Below, one piece after another: positions 9,020 to 17,557 of a stretch of 64,000 bases of DNA. The stretch comes from an uncultured Butyricicoccus sp. (lineage in GTDB: Bacteria > Bacillota > Clostridia > Oscillospirales > Butyricicoccaceae): positions 1 through 64,000 of the forward strand of contig CALWBL010000003.1 in the NCBI GenBank assembly GCA_944376065.1. The letters are read 5' to 3'. The notes under the pieces were generated by a model. The model saw nothing but the letters and a program-made list of their open reading frames with translations. It was not told where the DNA came from and did not search any database. A program made the position numbers and the translations under genes. Within the stretch, counting starts at the first letter, position 1. Each line of letters starts with the position of its first letter.

Positions 9020-9490
9020 TTAAGCTTCACTTTCAAAACCGGAAATCAGCTGAACCCACTTTGGGGTCAACAGATAGGTGTAAGGTGCAATACGGTTGAT
9101 TTTGCCATCAACTGCATATGTAACCCCACCAAGATAGTCTAGCCAACGACGAGCAAGACCAGATTCTGTGTTTTTAAGGCTTAGAACAACAGCACGATTT
9201 TTAATAAGATGACTTGCGGCATCCCGAACGGACTCCATATCGGCTGGACGGACAAGTGCAATTTCAGAAACAGTAGTTTCATTAGAAGCGGATTTATAAA
9301 TATCGGGCTGTTCTGGTTGTTCGTACTGCTCTTGAGTAGTCTGCTCATAATATGAATAATTAGGAGCAGAGGAAGTCAGATTCACTCCAGAATACATGCC
9401 CTGATTATATTGAATATCATCATATTCATCATCATAATGATTACCTGTAAAACTATTCCAAGCATCACGCAGATTGTCAATAAAACCCAT
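9020..9490 (-). CDS. sepF: Cell division protein SepF
   Basis: A 156-aa FtsZ-interacting division protein. An N-terminal amphipathic helix (MGFIDNLRDAWNSF) would bind the membrane, followed by an acidic, Tyr/Gln-rich linker and the SepF fold (residues ~78-155) with VRPADMESVRDAASHLIKN and YAVDGKINRIAPYTYLLTP. The ATG at 9490 has AAAGGAG 8 bases upstream; a longer in-frame extension to 9580 lacks the family N terminus. It is a single-gene unit, away from the usual ylmD-ylmH cluster of Firmicutes. Confidence 0.92.
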   Translation of the reverse strand: MGFIDNLRDAWNSFTGNHYDDEYDDIQYNQGMYSGVNLTSSAPNYSYYEQTTQEQYEQPEQPDIYKSASNETTVSEIALVRPADMESVRDAASHLIKNRAVVLSLKNTESGLARRWLDYLGGVTYAVDGKINRIAPYTYLLTPKWVQLISGFESEA

Positions 9491-9518
9491 TAGATGAACT
9501 CCTTTCCAATTCACCAGG

Positions 9519-9546
9519 TAAATATGGCAAATCAATGATACGTCAA
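9519..9546 (-). promoter_or_regulatory. Candidate promoter of sepF
   Basis: On the minus strand, TTGACG, a 16-base spacer and TATTTA lie just before the sepF ribosome site, leaving a leader of ~20-25 bases. Confidence 0.5.
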
Positions 9547-9660
9547 GTATAACATTTTTATCTAAAAATGAAAAGGGCAAAAGTAAAATTTATTTCAATA
9601 TAATTAAAAAACAACTGAATAAAGGTCAATAATTTTACAAAAAAAACAAAAAAAATACAT

Positions 9661-9702
9661 AAAAAAACTGCATAGCAGTAAAATTGCATACACAGTTTTT
9701 TA
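9661..9702 (-). terminator. Terminator of the DUF3006-lysA operon
   Basis: An inverted repeat with AAAAAACTG / CAGTTTTTT arms and an inner GCA...TGC helix lies ~22 bases after the lysA stop on the minus strand and ends in a run of T. Confidence 0.65.
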
Positions 9703-9723
9703 AACTAAAATTAAGTTTTAAAA

Positions 9724-10992
9724 TTACTTATTGAAAACACCAGTCACATCAAGTGTAGCAAAGTAATCCTCTGGACGTTCTGCGCGACGAATAAGCTCAG
9801 TTGAGCCATCTTCCTTTAAGAGGACTTCAGCAGAACGCAGTTTACCATTGTAGTTATAGCCCATAGCAAAACCATGTGCGCCAGTATCATGGATAACTAA
9901 ATAATCGCCGATATTGATTTCAGGCAGCATACGGTCAATTGCAAATTTATCATTATTTTCGCATAGACCACCAGTTACATCATATTTATGGTCGCATGGT
10001 GCATCTTCCTTGCCAAGAACAGTGATATGATGGTAAGCACCATACATAGCAGGACGCATAAGGTTTGCAGCACAAGCATCGCAGCCGATATATTCCTTAT
10101 GAGTATGTTTTTGATGAACACACTTTGTGATAAGGCAGCCATAAGGAGCAAGAATAAATCTACCAAGTTCGGTGTAAATAGCTACATCGTCCATTCCTGC
10201 TGGTACAAGCACTTCTTCATAAGCCTTGCGAACACCTTCACCAATAGCCATAATATCGTTTTCATTTTGTTCTGGGCGGTAAGGGATACCAACACCACCA
10301 GACAGGTTTACAAATGCAATATGAACTCCGGTTTCCTTTTGAAGTTCAACAGCGGTTTCAAATAAAATGCGAGCGAGTACAGGATAATATTCGTTAGCCA
10401 CTGTATTAGATGCAAGGAACGCATGTATGCCAAAATGCTTTACACCTTTTTCTTTCAGTTTCAAGAAAGCCTCTGTTAGCTGAGGACGGGTCATACCGTA
10501 TTTAGCCTCTTGAGGGCAGTCCATAATCTCGTTATCAATCTTAAAGTCCCCACCTGGATTAAAGCGGCAAGACATAGTCTCTTGGAATGGAGCAATATTG
10601 CCATAAAAATCGATATGGGTAATATCATCAAAATTGATGATTGCACCGAGCTTAGCGGCCAGTTCAAAGTCCTCTGCTGGTGTTACATTAGAGGAGAACA
10701 TAATATTATGACCATTAAGACCAACAGCATCACTCATTAGAAGCTCAGTATAACTGGAGCAGTCAGCACCAAATCCTTCTTCCTTTAGGATTTGAAGAAT
10801 TCTTGGGTTTGGGGTAGCTTTTACAGCAAAATATTCTTTAAAGCCCTTATTCCATGCAAATGCAGCTTTTACCTTACGAGCATTTTCGCGAATAGCCTTT
10901 TCATCATAAAGATGGAATGGAGTAGGGTAAGTTTTTGTCATTTCCTCGACCTGAGAAAGTGTTACAAATGGTTTTTTCTGCATTGGATTCAT
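9724..10992 (-). CDS. lysA: Diaminopimelate decarboxylase
   Basis: A fold-type III PLP enzyme (422 aa) that decarboxylates meso-diaminopimelate to lysine, the last step of lysine synthesis. The PLP-lysine motif is YFAVKATPNP (~54-63), the phosphate-binding glycines are in NLSGGVGIPY, then YTELGRF, and the distal-subunit cysteine lies in GGLCENND. Sequence and length match the clostridial LysA branch; a related amino-acid decarboxylase/racemase remains a lesser possibility. The ATG at 10992 follows AAAAAGGAAGAT. It shares a transcript with the upstream DUF3006 gene (35-base gap). Confidence 0.85.
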   Translation of the reverse strand: MNPMQKKPFVTLSQVEEMTKTYPTPFHLYDEKAIRENARKVKAAFAWNKGFKEYFAVKATPNPRILQILKEEGFGADCSSYTELLMSDAVGLNGHNIMFSSNVTPAEDFELAAKLGAIINFDDITHIDFYGNIAPFQETMSCRFNPGGDFKIDNEIMDCPQEAKYGMTRPQLTEAFLKLKEKGVKHFGIHAFLASNTVANEYYPVLARILFETAVELQKETGVHIAFVNLSGGVGIPYRPEQNENDIMAIGEGVRKAYEEVLVPAGMDDVAIYTELGRFILAPYGCLITKCVHQKHTHKEYIGCDACAANLMRPAMYGAYHHITVLGKEDAPCDHKYDVTGGLCENNDKFAIDRMLPEINIGDYLVIHDTGAHGFAMGYNYNGKLRSAEVLLKEDGSTELIRRAERPEDYFATLDVTGVFNK

Positions 10993-11027
10993 CTTCCTTT
11001 TTATTTATAATTTTAAATTTAAACAAA

Positions 11028-11258
11028 TTATTTATTACAACCTAAAATACGTTCAAAACGAGCCTTAAAATCGTAATCACGACGAGCAGTTTCTTCTTCA
11101 TCAATTGAGATAATGCTTTCATCTTCATACCAAACAACCATACCCTCACCCGCCATCTTGGGGCAGTTTTTGCGTGGGATATTGATATATTTACCATTAT
11201 CTAGTTCGAGTATAATGAATTCATCTTCAAAACGGTCAATAACAGCTTTTTGTTTCAT
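11028..11258 (-). CDS. DUF3006 family protein
   Basis: A 76-aa acidic cytoplasmic protein with the DUF3006 pattern KAVIDRFEDEFIILELDNGKYINIPRKNCP, a small beta-barrel domain often found near beta-lactamase-fold hydrolases in clostridia. Function is unknown. The ATG follows AAAAGGAGTTTTGC. It is first in the lysA operon, with a good sigma-A promoter 115 bases upstream; why it is linked to lysA is not evident. Confidence 0.75.
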   Translation of the reverse strand: MKQKAVIDRFEDEFIILELDNGKYINIPRKNCPKMAGEGMVVWYEDESIISIDEEETARRDYDFKARFERILGCNK

Positions 11259-11373
11259 AGTGCAAAACTCCTTTTATAGCCATTTATCGGTAAAAATAAT
11301 AAGGCAAAGAAAGTATATTAAGGTATAAATTTGCGGAAAACAATATTATAATCATTTACATATATTCATCATT

Positions 11374-11402
11374 ATTATACTAAAAACGACAATCAATTGC
11401 AA
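11374..11402 (-). promoter_or_regulatory. Sigma-A promoter of the DUF3006-lysA operon
   Basis: On the minus strand, TTGCAA, a 17-base spacer and a consensus TATAAT. The leader to the first ATG is ~108 bases, with no riboswitch (for example a lysine riboswitch) recognisable by eye. Confidence 0.7.
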
Positions 11403-11434
11403 TATAAAAGCCACAGTTTTTCACATGTGGCTTT
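11403..11434 (-). terminator. Terminator of the proBA-CYTH operon
   Basis: A perfect 9-bp stem AAAGCCACA / TGTGGCTTT (11407-11415, 11426-11434) followed on the minus strand by TTTTATATTG. It lies ~90 bases after the CYTH stop and abuts the next promoter. Confidence 0.7.
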
Positions 11435-11525
11435 AAAATCTAAATATTATATTTATTTTTATGAATAATGATATAAATGAATATTATTTCGTTATATGGT
11501 ATAATTTATACCAGTATATATGCTT

Positions 11526-12116
11526 TTATGAACATTCCAAATCAAGTGCACGAGAGAATTTACTCTTTGATTCGGATTTTAATACAAACTTCTCAGAAAT
11601 AGCCATGCAAGCGGATTCAAAAGCCATATCGTTGCCAGATTTTTGCTCGCATTCAATTTCTGTAAATGCTTGTTGTTTATCTTGGCAGATTAGAACGCCT
11701 TCATCAAACACAATTTCTGCTGTAAAGTCCGGAGTTTTCCATGTAGCTCTACGACGATGAAATTTAGTTTCACATACGGCGATTAAATTTTCGGTTTTAA
11801 GTGCAGAACATAAATCACTAGGTGCCCCTAGCTTTGGAAGTTCATTAAGACCATCAGTTAGAGATGCGGCTGGACATTCAAATTCATCATGGATATGGAG
11901 TCCATCACGTGCAGAATCTTGAAGTTTTAAGCAGCACATTTGTTTATCATTTTCACGACGCAAACGAAGTGCTATTTTTCGACTTCTTAGCCAGTGAGAT
12001 GCTGTGTCATAATATGATGCGAGCATTTCAACAGCATCATCTTCTGAAAGGTTTAAATCATTTAAAATATCAATGTAATTTTGAGCAGTTGCTTTCCATT
12101 TGAATTCTCGTTCCAT
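11526..12116 (-). CDS. CYTH domain protein
   Basis: A 196-aa CYTH/triphosphate-tunnel protein. It opens with the diagnostic ExExK motif (E2, E4, K6 in MEREFKW) and has alternating basic/acidic strands (LRSRKIALRLRRE, LKLQD, HDEFEC, FHRRRA, EIVFDEG, FTEIECE) that line the tunnel. Members hydrolyse or cyclise triphosphorylated substrates (thiamine triphosphatase, adenylate cyclase, tripolyphosphatase); the substrate here is unknown. The ATG overlaps the proA stop by one base (TAATG), so it is coupled to proBA. Confidence 0.85.
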   Translation of the reverse strand: MEREFKWKATAQNYIDILNDLNLSEDDAVEMLASYYDTASHWLRSRKIALRLRRENDKQMCCLKLQDSARDGLHIHDEFECPAASLTDGLNELPKLGAPSDLCSALKTENLIAVCETKFHRRRATWKTPDFTAEIVFDEGVLICQDKQQAFTEIECEQKSGNDMAFESACMAISEKFVLKSESKSKFSRALDLECS

Positions 12117-13366
12117 TATATTCTCACCTGTCCATTTCCTAAAATTACATATTTTTGGCTTGTCAGTGCTTCAAGTCCCATTGGACCACGAGCATGAAGT
12201 TTTTGTGTTGAAATGCCAATTTCTGCACCAAAGCCAAACTCAAAACCATCTGTGAAGCGTGTTGAGGCGTTGACATAGACAGCAGCGGCATCAACTTCAT
12301 CAAGAAAACGCTGTGATGCTGAATAGCTATCTGTGACAATACACTCAGAGTGTCCAGTGTTATATTTATTTATATGGTCGATTGCCTCATCAAGTGAAGA
12401 AACGACTTTAACAGAGATTTCATAATTTAAATATTCGGTAGCGTAATCATCATCGGTTGCAGGGATGATATTATCGCCTAATATTTCTTTTGTTCTAGCA
12501 CAGCCATGAATTATTACATTGCTTTTTGCAAGTTCTTTTTTTGCAAGCGGTAAAAACTTTTCCGCAACAGATTCATGAACAAGTAAACTTTCGGCTGCAT
12601 TACAAACAGAAATTCTTTGACACTTAGAGTTTATAAGAATATTCACTGCCATATTCATATCAGCGTTGGAATCAACATATACATGACAGTTACCAGTTCC
12701 GGTTTCGATTACGGGAACAGTGGCATTTTGAACCACAGACTTAATAAGTCCAGCACCACCACGAGGGATAAGCACATCAATATAGCCATTTAGCCGCATC
12801 ATTTCGGTTGCAGTTTGTCTGCTTGTGTCCTCAACAATATTTACAGCATCAGGTGTGATATTACATTCCTTTAAAGCATCGCGCATAACGTTTGTCAGGC
12901 ACATAGAGGAATGAAACGCCTCTTTGCCACTTCTAAGAATACATGCAGAGCCAGCCTTAAAACAAAGGATAGCTGCATCTACTGTAACATTGGGTCTAGC
13001 CTCATAAATCATGCCAATTACACCCATTGGAACACGTTTCAAACCGATTTTAAGTCCATTTGGACGGATTTTTTGCCATAAAAGCTCACCAACTGGGTCG
13101 GCAAGTGCTGCAACTTGTCTGCAACCTTCAGCAATACCTTCTATTCTGCTAGAGGTTAAAGTTAAACGGTCAATTAAACCTTCATTCATACCATTTTCTT
13201 TTGCTAAATCAAGGTCTTTTTGGTTTGCGGCTAAGATTTCGTCTGTTTTTGCTAAAAGTGCATCTGCAATTTTATTTATTGCAGCATTTTTCATACCTGT
13301 ATCAAGTTTTGCAACTTTGTGCTTGGCATTTTTAGCAGCCTGAGCAATCTCAATTAAATCACGCAT
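12116..13366 (-). CDS. proA: Gamma-glutamyl phosphate reductase
   Basis: An NADPH-dependent reductase (416 aa) of proline synthesis, converting gamma-glutamyl phosphate to the semialdehyde. Motifs: GVIGMIYEARPNVTVDAA, ETGTGNCHVYVD and the catalytic cysteine in ISVCNAAESLLVHE; the C terminus has SECIVTD and GAEIGISTQKLHARGPMGLE. Length is typical. It overlaps the end of proB by 8 bases, with GGAGGAGC inside proB as ribosome site. Confidence 0.97.
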   Translation of the reverse strand: MRDLIEIAQAAKNAKHKVAKLDTGMKNAAINKIADALLAKTDEILAANQKDLDLAKENGMNEGLIDRLTLTSSRIEGIAEGCRQVAALADPVGELLWQKIRPNGLKIGLKRVPMGVIGMIYEARPNVTVDAAILCFKAGSACILRSGKEAFHSSMCLTNVMRDALKECNITPDAVNIVEDTSRQTATEMMRLNGYIDVLIPRGGAGLIKSVVQNATVPVIETGTGNCHVYVDSNADMNMAVNILINSKCQRISVCNAAESLLVHESVAEKFLPLAKKELAKSNVIIHGCARTKEILGDNIIPATDDDYATEYLNYEISVKVVSSLDEAIDHINKYNTGHSECIVTDSYSASQRFLDEVDAAAVYVNASTRFTDGFEFGFGAEIGISTQKLHARGPMGLEALTSQKYVILGNGQVRI

Positions 13367-14180
13367 TTAAAAGCTCCTCCTTTTTTCGTTTGCGTTTAAA
13401 TAATGTGCCTACTGGTTTGCCATCTACAATATCATATAAAATGTCAGCATTATCACCTTTTGTTATAAGCATGGATATGCCTGCGTCCATGCAGAGTTCT
13501 GCTGCACCGAGTTTGGTTGCCATACCTCCTGTGCCACCAGCTGTTCCGGGTCCTCCGGCTATTGAGCGCAGTGCAGAATCTATATATTCAACTCTATCTA
13601 TAAGCTTTGCATTGGGGTTCTCTCTTGGGTTTGAGTCGTATAAACCGTCGATATCGGTGAAAATTACAAGCAAATCTGCATTGCATATCCGAGCAACAAC
13701 AGCAGAAAGGGTGTCATTATCGCCAAAGGTTTCAATATTTTCAAGTTCGGCAGTAGCAACGGTATCATTTTCATTTACAATAGGTATAACATCATTTTCA
13801 AGCAAAGTATCAAAAGTGTTGTGAATATTTTCACGTTGCTCATTATCGGATACATTTTCTCGTGTTAACAGAACTTGCGCAACATTTATGCTATATTCAA
13901 GAAAGAATTTATCATAAATATGCATAAGCTCACACTGACCGACAGCGGCCGCTGCCTGTTTTTTTCTTATATCTTTAGGTCTCTCACGCCAGCCAAGTTT
14001 TGCACAGCCTACACCGACCGCACCAGAGGACACTAAAACCATCTGATAACCTCGGTTTTGCAAATCTGCAATGACTCTAACCAAACGTTCAATACAAGCT
14101 ATGTTTAATTTTCCGTTTTCATATGTAAGGCTAGATGTGCCAATTTTTACAACAATTCGACGCATTTGTTCATGTGACAT
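13359..14180 (-). CDS. proB: Glutamate 5-kinase (PUA-less form)
   Basis: An amino-acid kinase fold enzyme that phosphorylates glutamate as the first step of proline synthesis. Motifs: VVKIGTSSLTYENGKLN, LVSSGAVGVGC, PIVNENDTV, FGDNDTLSA, FTDIDGLYDSNP and GTGGMATKLGAAELC. At ~273 aa it ends after the kinase domain and lacks the C-terminal PUA domain of E. coli ProB (~367 aa); PUA-less versions are known in clostridia. The ATG at 14180 has GGAG 9 bases upstream; a TTG at 14195 is an alternative but overlaps that site. Confidence 0.93.
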   Translation of the reverse strand: MSHEQMRRIVVKIGTSSLTYENGKLNIACIERLVRVIADLQNRGYQMVLVSSGAVGVGCAKLGWRERPKDIRKKQAAAAVGQCELMHIYDKFFLEYSINVAQVLLTRENVSDNEQRENIHNTFDTLLENDVIPIVNENDTVATAELENIETFGDNDTLSAVVARICNADLLVIFTDIDGLYDSNPRENPNAKLIDRVEYIDSALRSIAGGPGTAGGTGGMATKLGAAELCMDAGISMLITKGDNADILYDIVDGKPVGTLFKRKRKKEELLNA

Positions 14181-14227
14181 AAAAGTTCGCTCCAAAATAA
14201 TTTTAAATAGGCAAATAGCCTGCTTTT

Positions 14228-14256
14228 ATAGTATCATAGTGCAAACAAGGTGACAA
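14228..14256 (-). promoter_or_regulatory. Sigma-A promoter of proBA-CYTH
   Basis: On the minus strand, TTGTCA, a 17-base spacer and TACTAT with a TGA extension. The short leader leaves no room for a T-box. Confidence 0.7.
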
Positions 14257-14342
14257 TATAAAAAGTTAAATTTTTATTCCAATGTGTATTATAAACATAT
14301 TCACAAAAACTACATATTTGTGTGTTTTTATGGTGTTTTAGT

Positions 14343-14371
14343 TTGTTTTTTAGCTTATTATATGGTATAAT
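14343..14371 (+). promoter_or_regulatory. Sigma-A promoter of the zapA operon
   Basis: TTGTTT, a 17-base spacer and TGGTATAAT (extended consensus -10). Start codon of zapA is 63 bases downstream of the -10. Confidence 0.65.
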
Positions 14372-14433
14372 AAATACGTTTACGATTTTAATTTAGTTTT
14401 GAAGTATATCCTATAATAAAGGAGATTTTTATT

Positions 14434-14889
14434 ATGCCAAATAGAATTTCTGTCACAATAGCAGGTCAACAATATACAATTCTCGCAGAGGAGAACGAAG
14501 AATACACAAGGCAGGTTGCGCTCCGTGCTGACAGCAAAATCAGAGAGGCTAGAGAAGTAACCGAGGCATCTCCGCTAAATGCAGCGGTTTTAGCAGCTTT
14601 GAACCTTGCAGACGAGGCTACAAAAGCCGAGCGTGAGGTTCGTAGAGCAAAGGGTGAAATTGTAGAACGTGAGGAACAAATCAAGGCTATTCGTGAGGAA
14701 ATGATGCGACTTGTTCAGGAAAACTCTGATTTAAGAGACCAACTGCAAGCAAAAGTAGGTATGAAATTTGAATCATCTTCTGAGCCAGAACAAAAGCAAG
14801 AAGAAAAAACTGAGCAAAAAGCCGAAGACAAACCATCAGCTGAATCACAAAAAGAGAATGAGAAAGCAAAGGCGGAGAAGAAATCATGA
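14434..14889 (+). CDS. zapA: Cell division protein ZapA
   Basis: A 151-aa FtsZ-ring stabiliser. Residues 1-50 form the ZapA head (RISVTIAGQQYTILAEENEEYTRQ, split by strand and helix), and ~50-110 form a coiled coil (LNLADEATKAEREVRRAKGE and on). The last ~40 residues are a low-complexity Glu/Lys/Gln tail, longer than in most ZapA and probably disordered. Ribosome site AAAGGAGAT. Its end overlaps the U32 gene by 4 bases (ATGA), so the two are coupled. Confidence 0.9.
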   Translation: MPNRISVTIAGQQYTILAEENEEYTRQVALRADSKIREAREVTEASPLNAAVLAALNLADEATKAEREVRRAKGEIVEREEQIKAIREEMMRLVQENSDLRDQLQAKVGMKFESSSEPEQKQEEKTEQKAEDKPSAESQKENEKAKAEKKS

Positions 14890-16952
14890 ATATCCCTGAG
14901 CTTTTAGCACCAGCAGGCTCATTTGAGGGCGTTAGAGCGGCGGTGCAAAGCGGTGCAACAGCAGTTTATATGGGTTTTGGTACTTTTAATGCCAGGCGTG
15001 CGGCAAAAAATTTCACTAAAGAAGAAATGAAAAATGCTATTGCTTATTGTCGTGCAAGAGGTGTAAAAACAAACATAACTTTTAATATTCTAGCACTTGA
15101 TAAGGAAAGCCAAGATGCAATAAATGATATTAGATTTTTAAACGATAATGGAGCAGATGCACTTATTGTGCAAGATTTAGGCGTTGCAAAACTGATTAGA
15201 GAATGTGCACCTGATATGCCAATTCACGCATCAACTCAAATGACAATTCACACGCTTGACGGTGCAAAAATTGCAAAAGAATTAGGTTTTTCAAGAGTGG
15301 TTCTTTCAAGAGAATGTACACTTGAGCAGATAAAATACATAACCGCCAATGCAGGTATTGAAACAGAGGTTTTTATACATGGTGCACTTTGCATGTGTTA
15401 CTCTGGTCAGTGCTATTTGTCGGCTGTTATAGGTCAGCGCTCTGGAAACCGTGGTATGTGTGCTCAGCCTTGCAGATTGCCTTATAAATATGATGACTGT
15501 AAAAAGCAATGTTATCCATTATCTTTAAAAGACTTATCACTTGCAGGCTGGCTTGAGCCGATAGTTGAGGCGGGTGTTTCATCACTTAAAATCGAAGGCA
15601 GAATGAAACGCCCAGAATATGCCGCTATCGTCACGGATATATATGCAAGGCTTTTAAAAGAAAAACGTCGTCCAACATCGCAAGAAATACAAACACTAAA
15701 ACTTGTTTTTTCAAGAGATGGTTTCACCGATGGGTATTTAACTGGTAAAAAAGGCGATAATATGTTTGGTACGAAAACAGATGTACCATTTGATAGTGTA
15801 AAACAGCTTTATGATGAGGCATCCAAGCGTTTTGCAGAAGGCAAAGAAATGCCTCTTGTACCTGTTAATATGACATGTGATATTACTGAAAATGGTATTT
15901 GTTTATGTGCAAGCGACTGTGATGGCAATAGTGAAACTGTTCAGGATAATAATACAGTTGAACAAGCCAAAAATAAACCAACTTCAGCAGAGCAGCTCAA
16001 AAGAAATCTTAGCAAATCCGGTGGAACTCCATTCGATATTAAAAACATATCCATAACTATACCCGAAGGTGTCATTGTTCCAGCATCACGTATAAATGCA
16101 CTGCGTAGACAGGCACTTGAAAATCTGTTGCAGCTTAGAGGTAAGCCACCAGTTATACGTTGGATTGAGCTAAAACCAGTGGAGAAAAATAAACAAGCTG
16201 TGCAAGATATGAAGTTTATTGCTATGGTGAGAACAATACAGCAAGCACATGCCGTTAAAAATTCAGGAATTACACAAATTTATGCACCGTTGGAAGTTGC
16301 AGCAAAATATGAAGGCTTAATTCCTGTACTTCCCAGAGTGTATCGCGATGATGAGCAAGAAAATATTCAAAAATTGCTAGAAAACTGCATAAATAATGGT
16401 ACAAGCTGTGTTATGATTACCAATATAGGACAAGTAGAGCTTGCAAGAAAATTACATTTACAAATACATGGCGATTTTGGTCTTAATGCTTATAATAGCT
16501 GTTGCATGAATGAGCTTAAACGCTTAGGTGTAGAAAAACAAGTGTTGTCTTTTGAGGCAAGGTTAGCTCAGCTTAGGGATTTAGCAAAACCTATGGATAC
16601 TATTCTAACTGTTTATGGTTATTTACCACTTATGGTGTTTGAAAATTGTGCTATAAAAAGAAAAACAGGTCAGTGTACTTGTAAAAAGCAGACTTGTTAT
16701 TTAACCGATAGACAAGGTAAGAAGTTCGCACTTTTACCCGCTTTTGGTTGCAGAAATGAGCTTTTAAACAGTCAGCCGCTTTATATTGCTGATAAAATGC
16801 AGGAATGTAAGCAAGTGGGGGCTAAATATGCAATGCTGAGATTTACAACCGAATCAAAAGAAAAATGTGCTGAAATATGCTCCCTTGCACAGAATAATGA
16901 AACTATCCAATCAGAATTTACACGAGGACTTTATTATCGTGGAGTAGAATAA
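14886..16952 (+). CDS. U32 family peptidase-like protein (RlhA/TrhP-related)
   Basis: A 688-aa U32 protein. The N-terminal TIM-barrel part has ELLAPAGSFEGVRAAVQSGA and YMGFGTFNARRAA, then the Fe-S cysteine cluster (CMCYSGQCYLS, NRGMCAQPCRLPY) and LKIEGRMKRPEYAAIVTDIY. The long C-terminal half carries a DUF3656-like region and a second cysteine group (RKTGQCTCKKQTCYLTD). Bacterial U32 proteins of this type are now linked to prephenate-dependent RNA hydroxylation (E. coli RlhA on 23S rRNA, TrhP on tRNA) rather than collagenolysis; which RNA this one acts on is unknown. Coupled to zapA, followed by maf. Confidence 0.85.
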   Translation: MNIPELLAPAGSFEGVRAAVQSGATAVYMGFGTFNARRAAKNFTKEEMKNAIAYCRARGVKTNITFNILALDKESQDAINDIRFLNDNGADALIVQDLGVAKLIRECAPDMPIHASTQMTIHTLDGAKIAKELGFSRVVLSRECTLEQIKYITANAGIETEVFIHGALCMCYSGQCYLSAVIGQRSGNRGMCAQPCRLPYKYDDCKKQCYPLSLKDLSLAGWLEPIVEAGVSSLKIEGRMKRPEYAAIVTDIYARLLKEKRRPTSQEIQTLKLVFSRDGFTDGYLTGKKGDNMFGTKTDVPFDSVKQLYDEASKRFAEGKEMPLVPVNMTCDITENGICLCASDCDGNSETVQDNNTVEQAKNKPTSAEQLKRNLSKSGGTPFDIKNISITIPEGVIVPASRINALRRQALENLLQLRGKPPVIRWIELKPVEKNKQAVQDMKFIAMVRTIQQAHAVKNSGITQIYAPLEVAAKYEGLIPVLPRVYRDDEQENIQKLLENCINNGTSCVMITNIGQVELARKLHLQIHGDFGLNAYNSCCMNELKRLGVEKQVLSFEARLAQLRDLAKPMDTILTVYGYLPLMVFENCAIKRKTGQCTCKKQTCYLTDRQGKKFALLPAFGCRNELLNSQPLYIADKMQECKQVGAKYAMLRFTTESKEKCAEICSLAQNNETIQSEFTRGLYYRGVE

Positions 16953-16972
16953 ATAAAAAACTAGGTGAACAT

Positions 16973-17545
16973 ATGAAAAAAATAATTTTAGCGTCTGCAT
17001 CACCAAGAAGGCAGGAACTGCTCAGTAACATAACAAGGGATTTTACTGTATGCCCGGCTGAGGCTGATGAGACTTTACCAGAAGGACTTCCGATTGAAAA
17101 ACAGATTGAAACCCTTGCAAAGCGTAAAGCACAGACTGTGTTAGAGAAAAATGAAGATAGTATTGTTATAGGCTCCGATACCATGGTTGTTGTTGACTCA
17201 AAACCACTTGGTAAGCCAAGGGATAAAGAAGATGCAATAAGAATGCTTAAAATGCTCTCTGGTCGCAAACATGAAGTTATAACTGGTGTTGCAGTTTTAT
17301 GTAAGAATAAAAAACTTGTAAACCATAGAACAACTAAAGTTAAGTTTAGAGTTCTTACAGAGCACGAAATAGAAAGCTATGTTGAAACAGGTGAGCCTAT
17401 GGACAAAGCGGGTGCTTATGGTATTCAAGGTTTAGGCTCGGTGCTTGTTGATTCAATAGATGGGGATTATTTCAGTGTGGTTGGTTTGCCTGTTTCAATG
17501 GTTTATACTATGCTGTGTGAGATAGAGCAATATATATCCCGTTAA
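16973..17545 (+). CDS. maf: Maf nucleoside triphosphate pyrophosphatase
   Basis: A 190-aa Maf/HAM1-fold house-cleaning pyrophosphatase, acting on dTTP/UTP and modified pyrimidine nucleotides. Motifs: ILASASPRRQELL at the N terminus, VIGSDTMVVVD, LGKPRDKEDA, SGRKHEVITGVAV and the C-terminal DKAGAYGIQGLGSVLVDSIDGDYFSVVGLP (given here as family blocks). Ribosome site AGGTGA. Its position directly before mreC is conserved in many Firmicutes. Confidence 0.95.
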   Translation: MKKIILASASPRRQELLSNITRDFTVCPAEADETLPEGLPIEKQIETLAKRKAQTVLEKNEDSIVIGSDTMVVVDSKPLGKPRDKEDAIRMLKMLSGRKHEVITGVAVLCKNKKLVNHRTTKVKFRVLTEHEIESYVETGEPMDKAGAYGIQGLGSVLVDSIDGDYFSVVGLPVSMVYTMLCEIEQYISR

Positions 17546-17557
17546 TGAGGTGAAAAT

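Noticed and set aside
13390..13824. Plus-strand 144-codon open frame inside proB
   Set aside because: Antisense shadow of a strongly conserved enzyme; no ribosome site or promoter.
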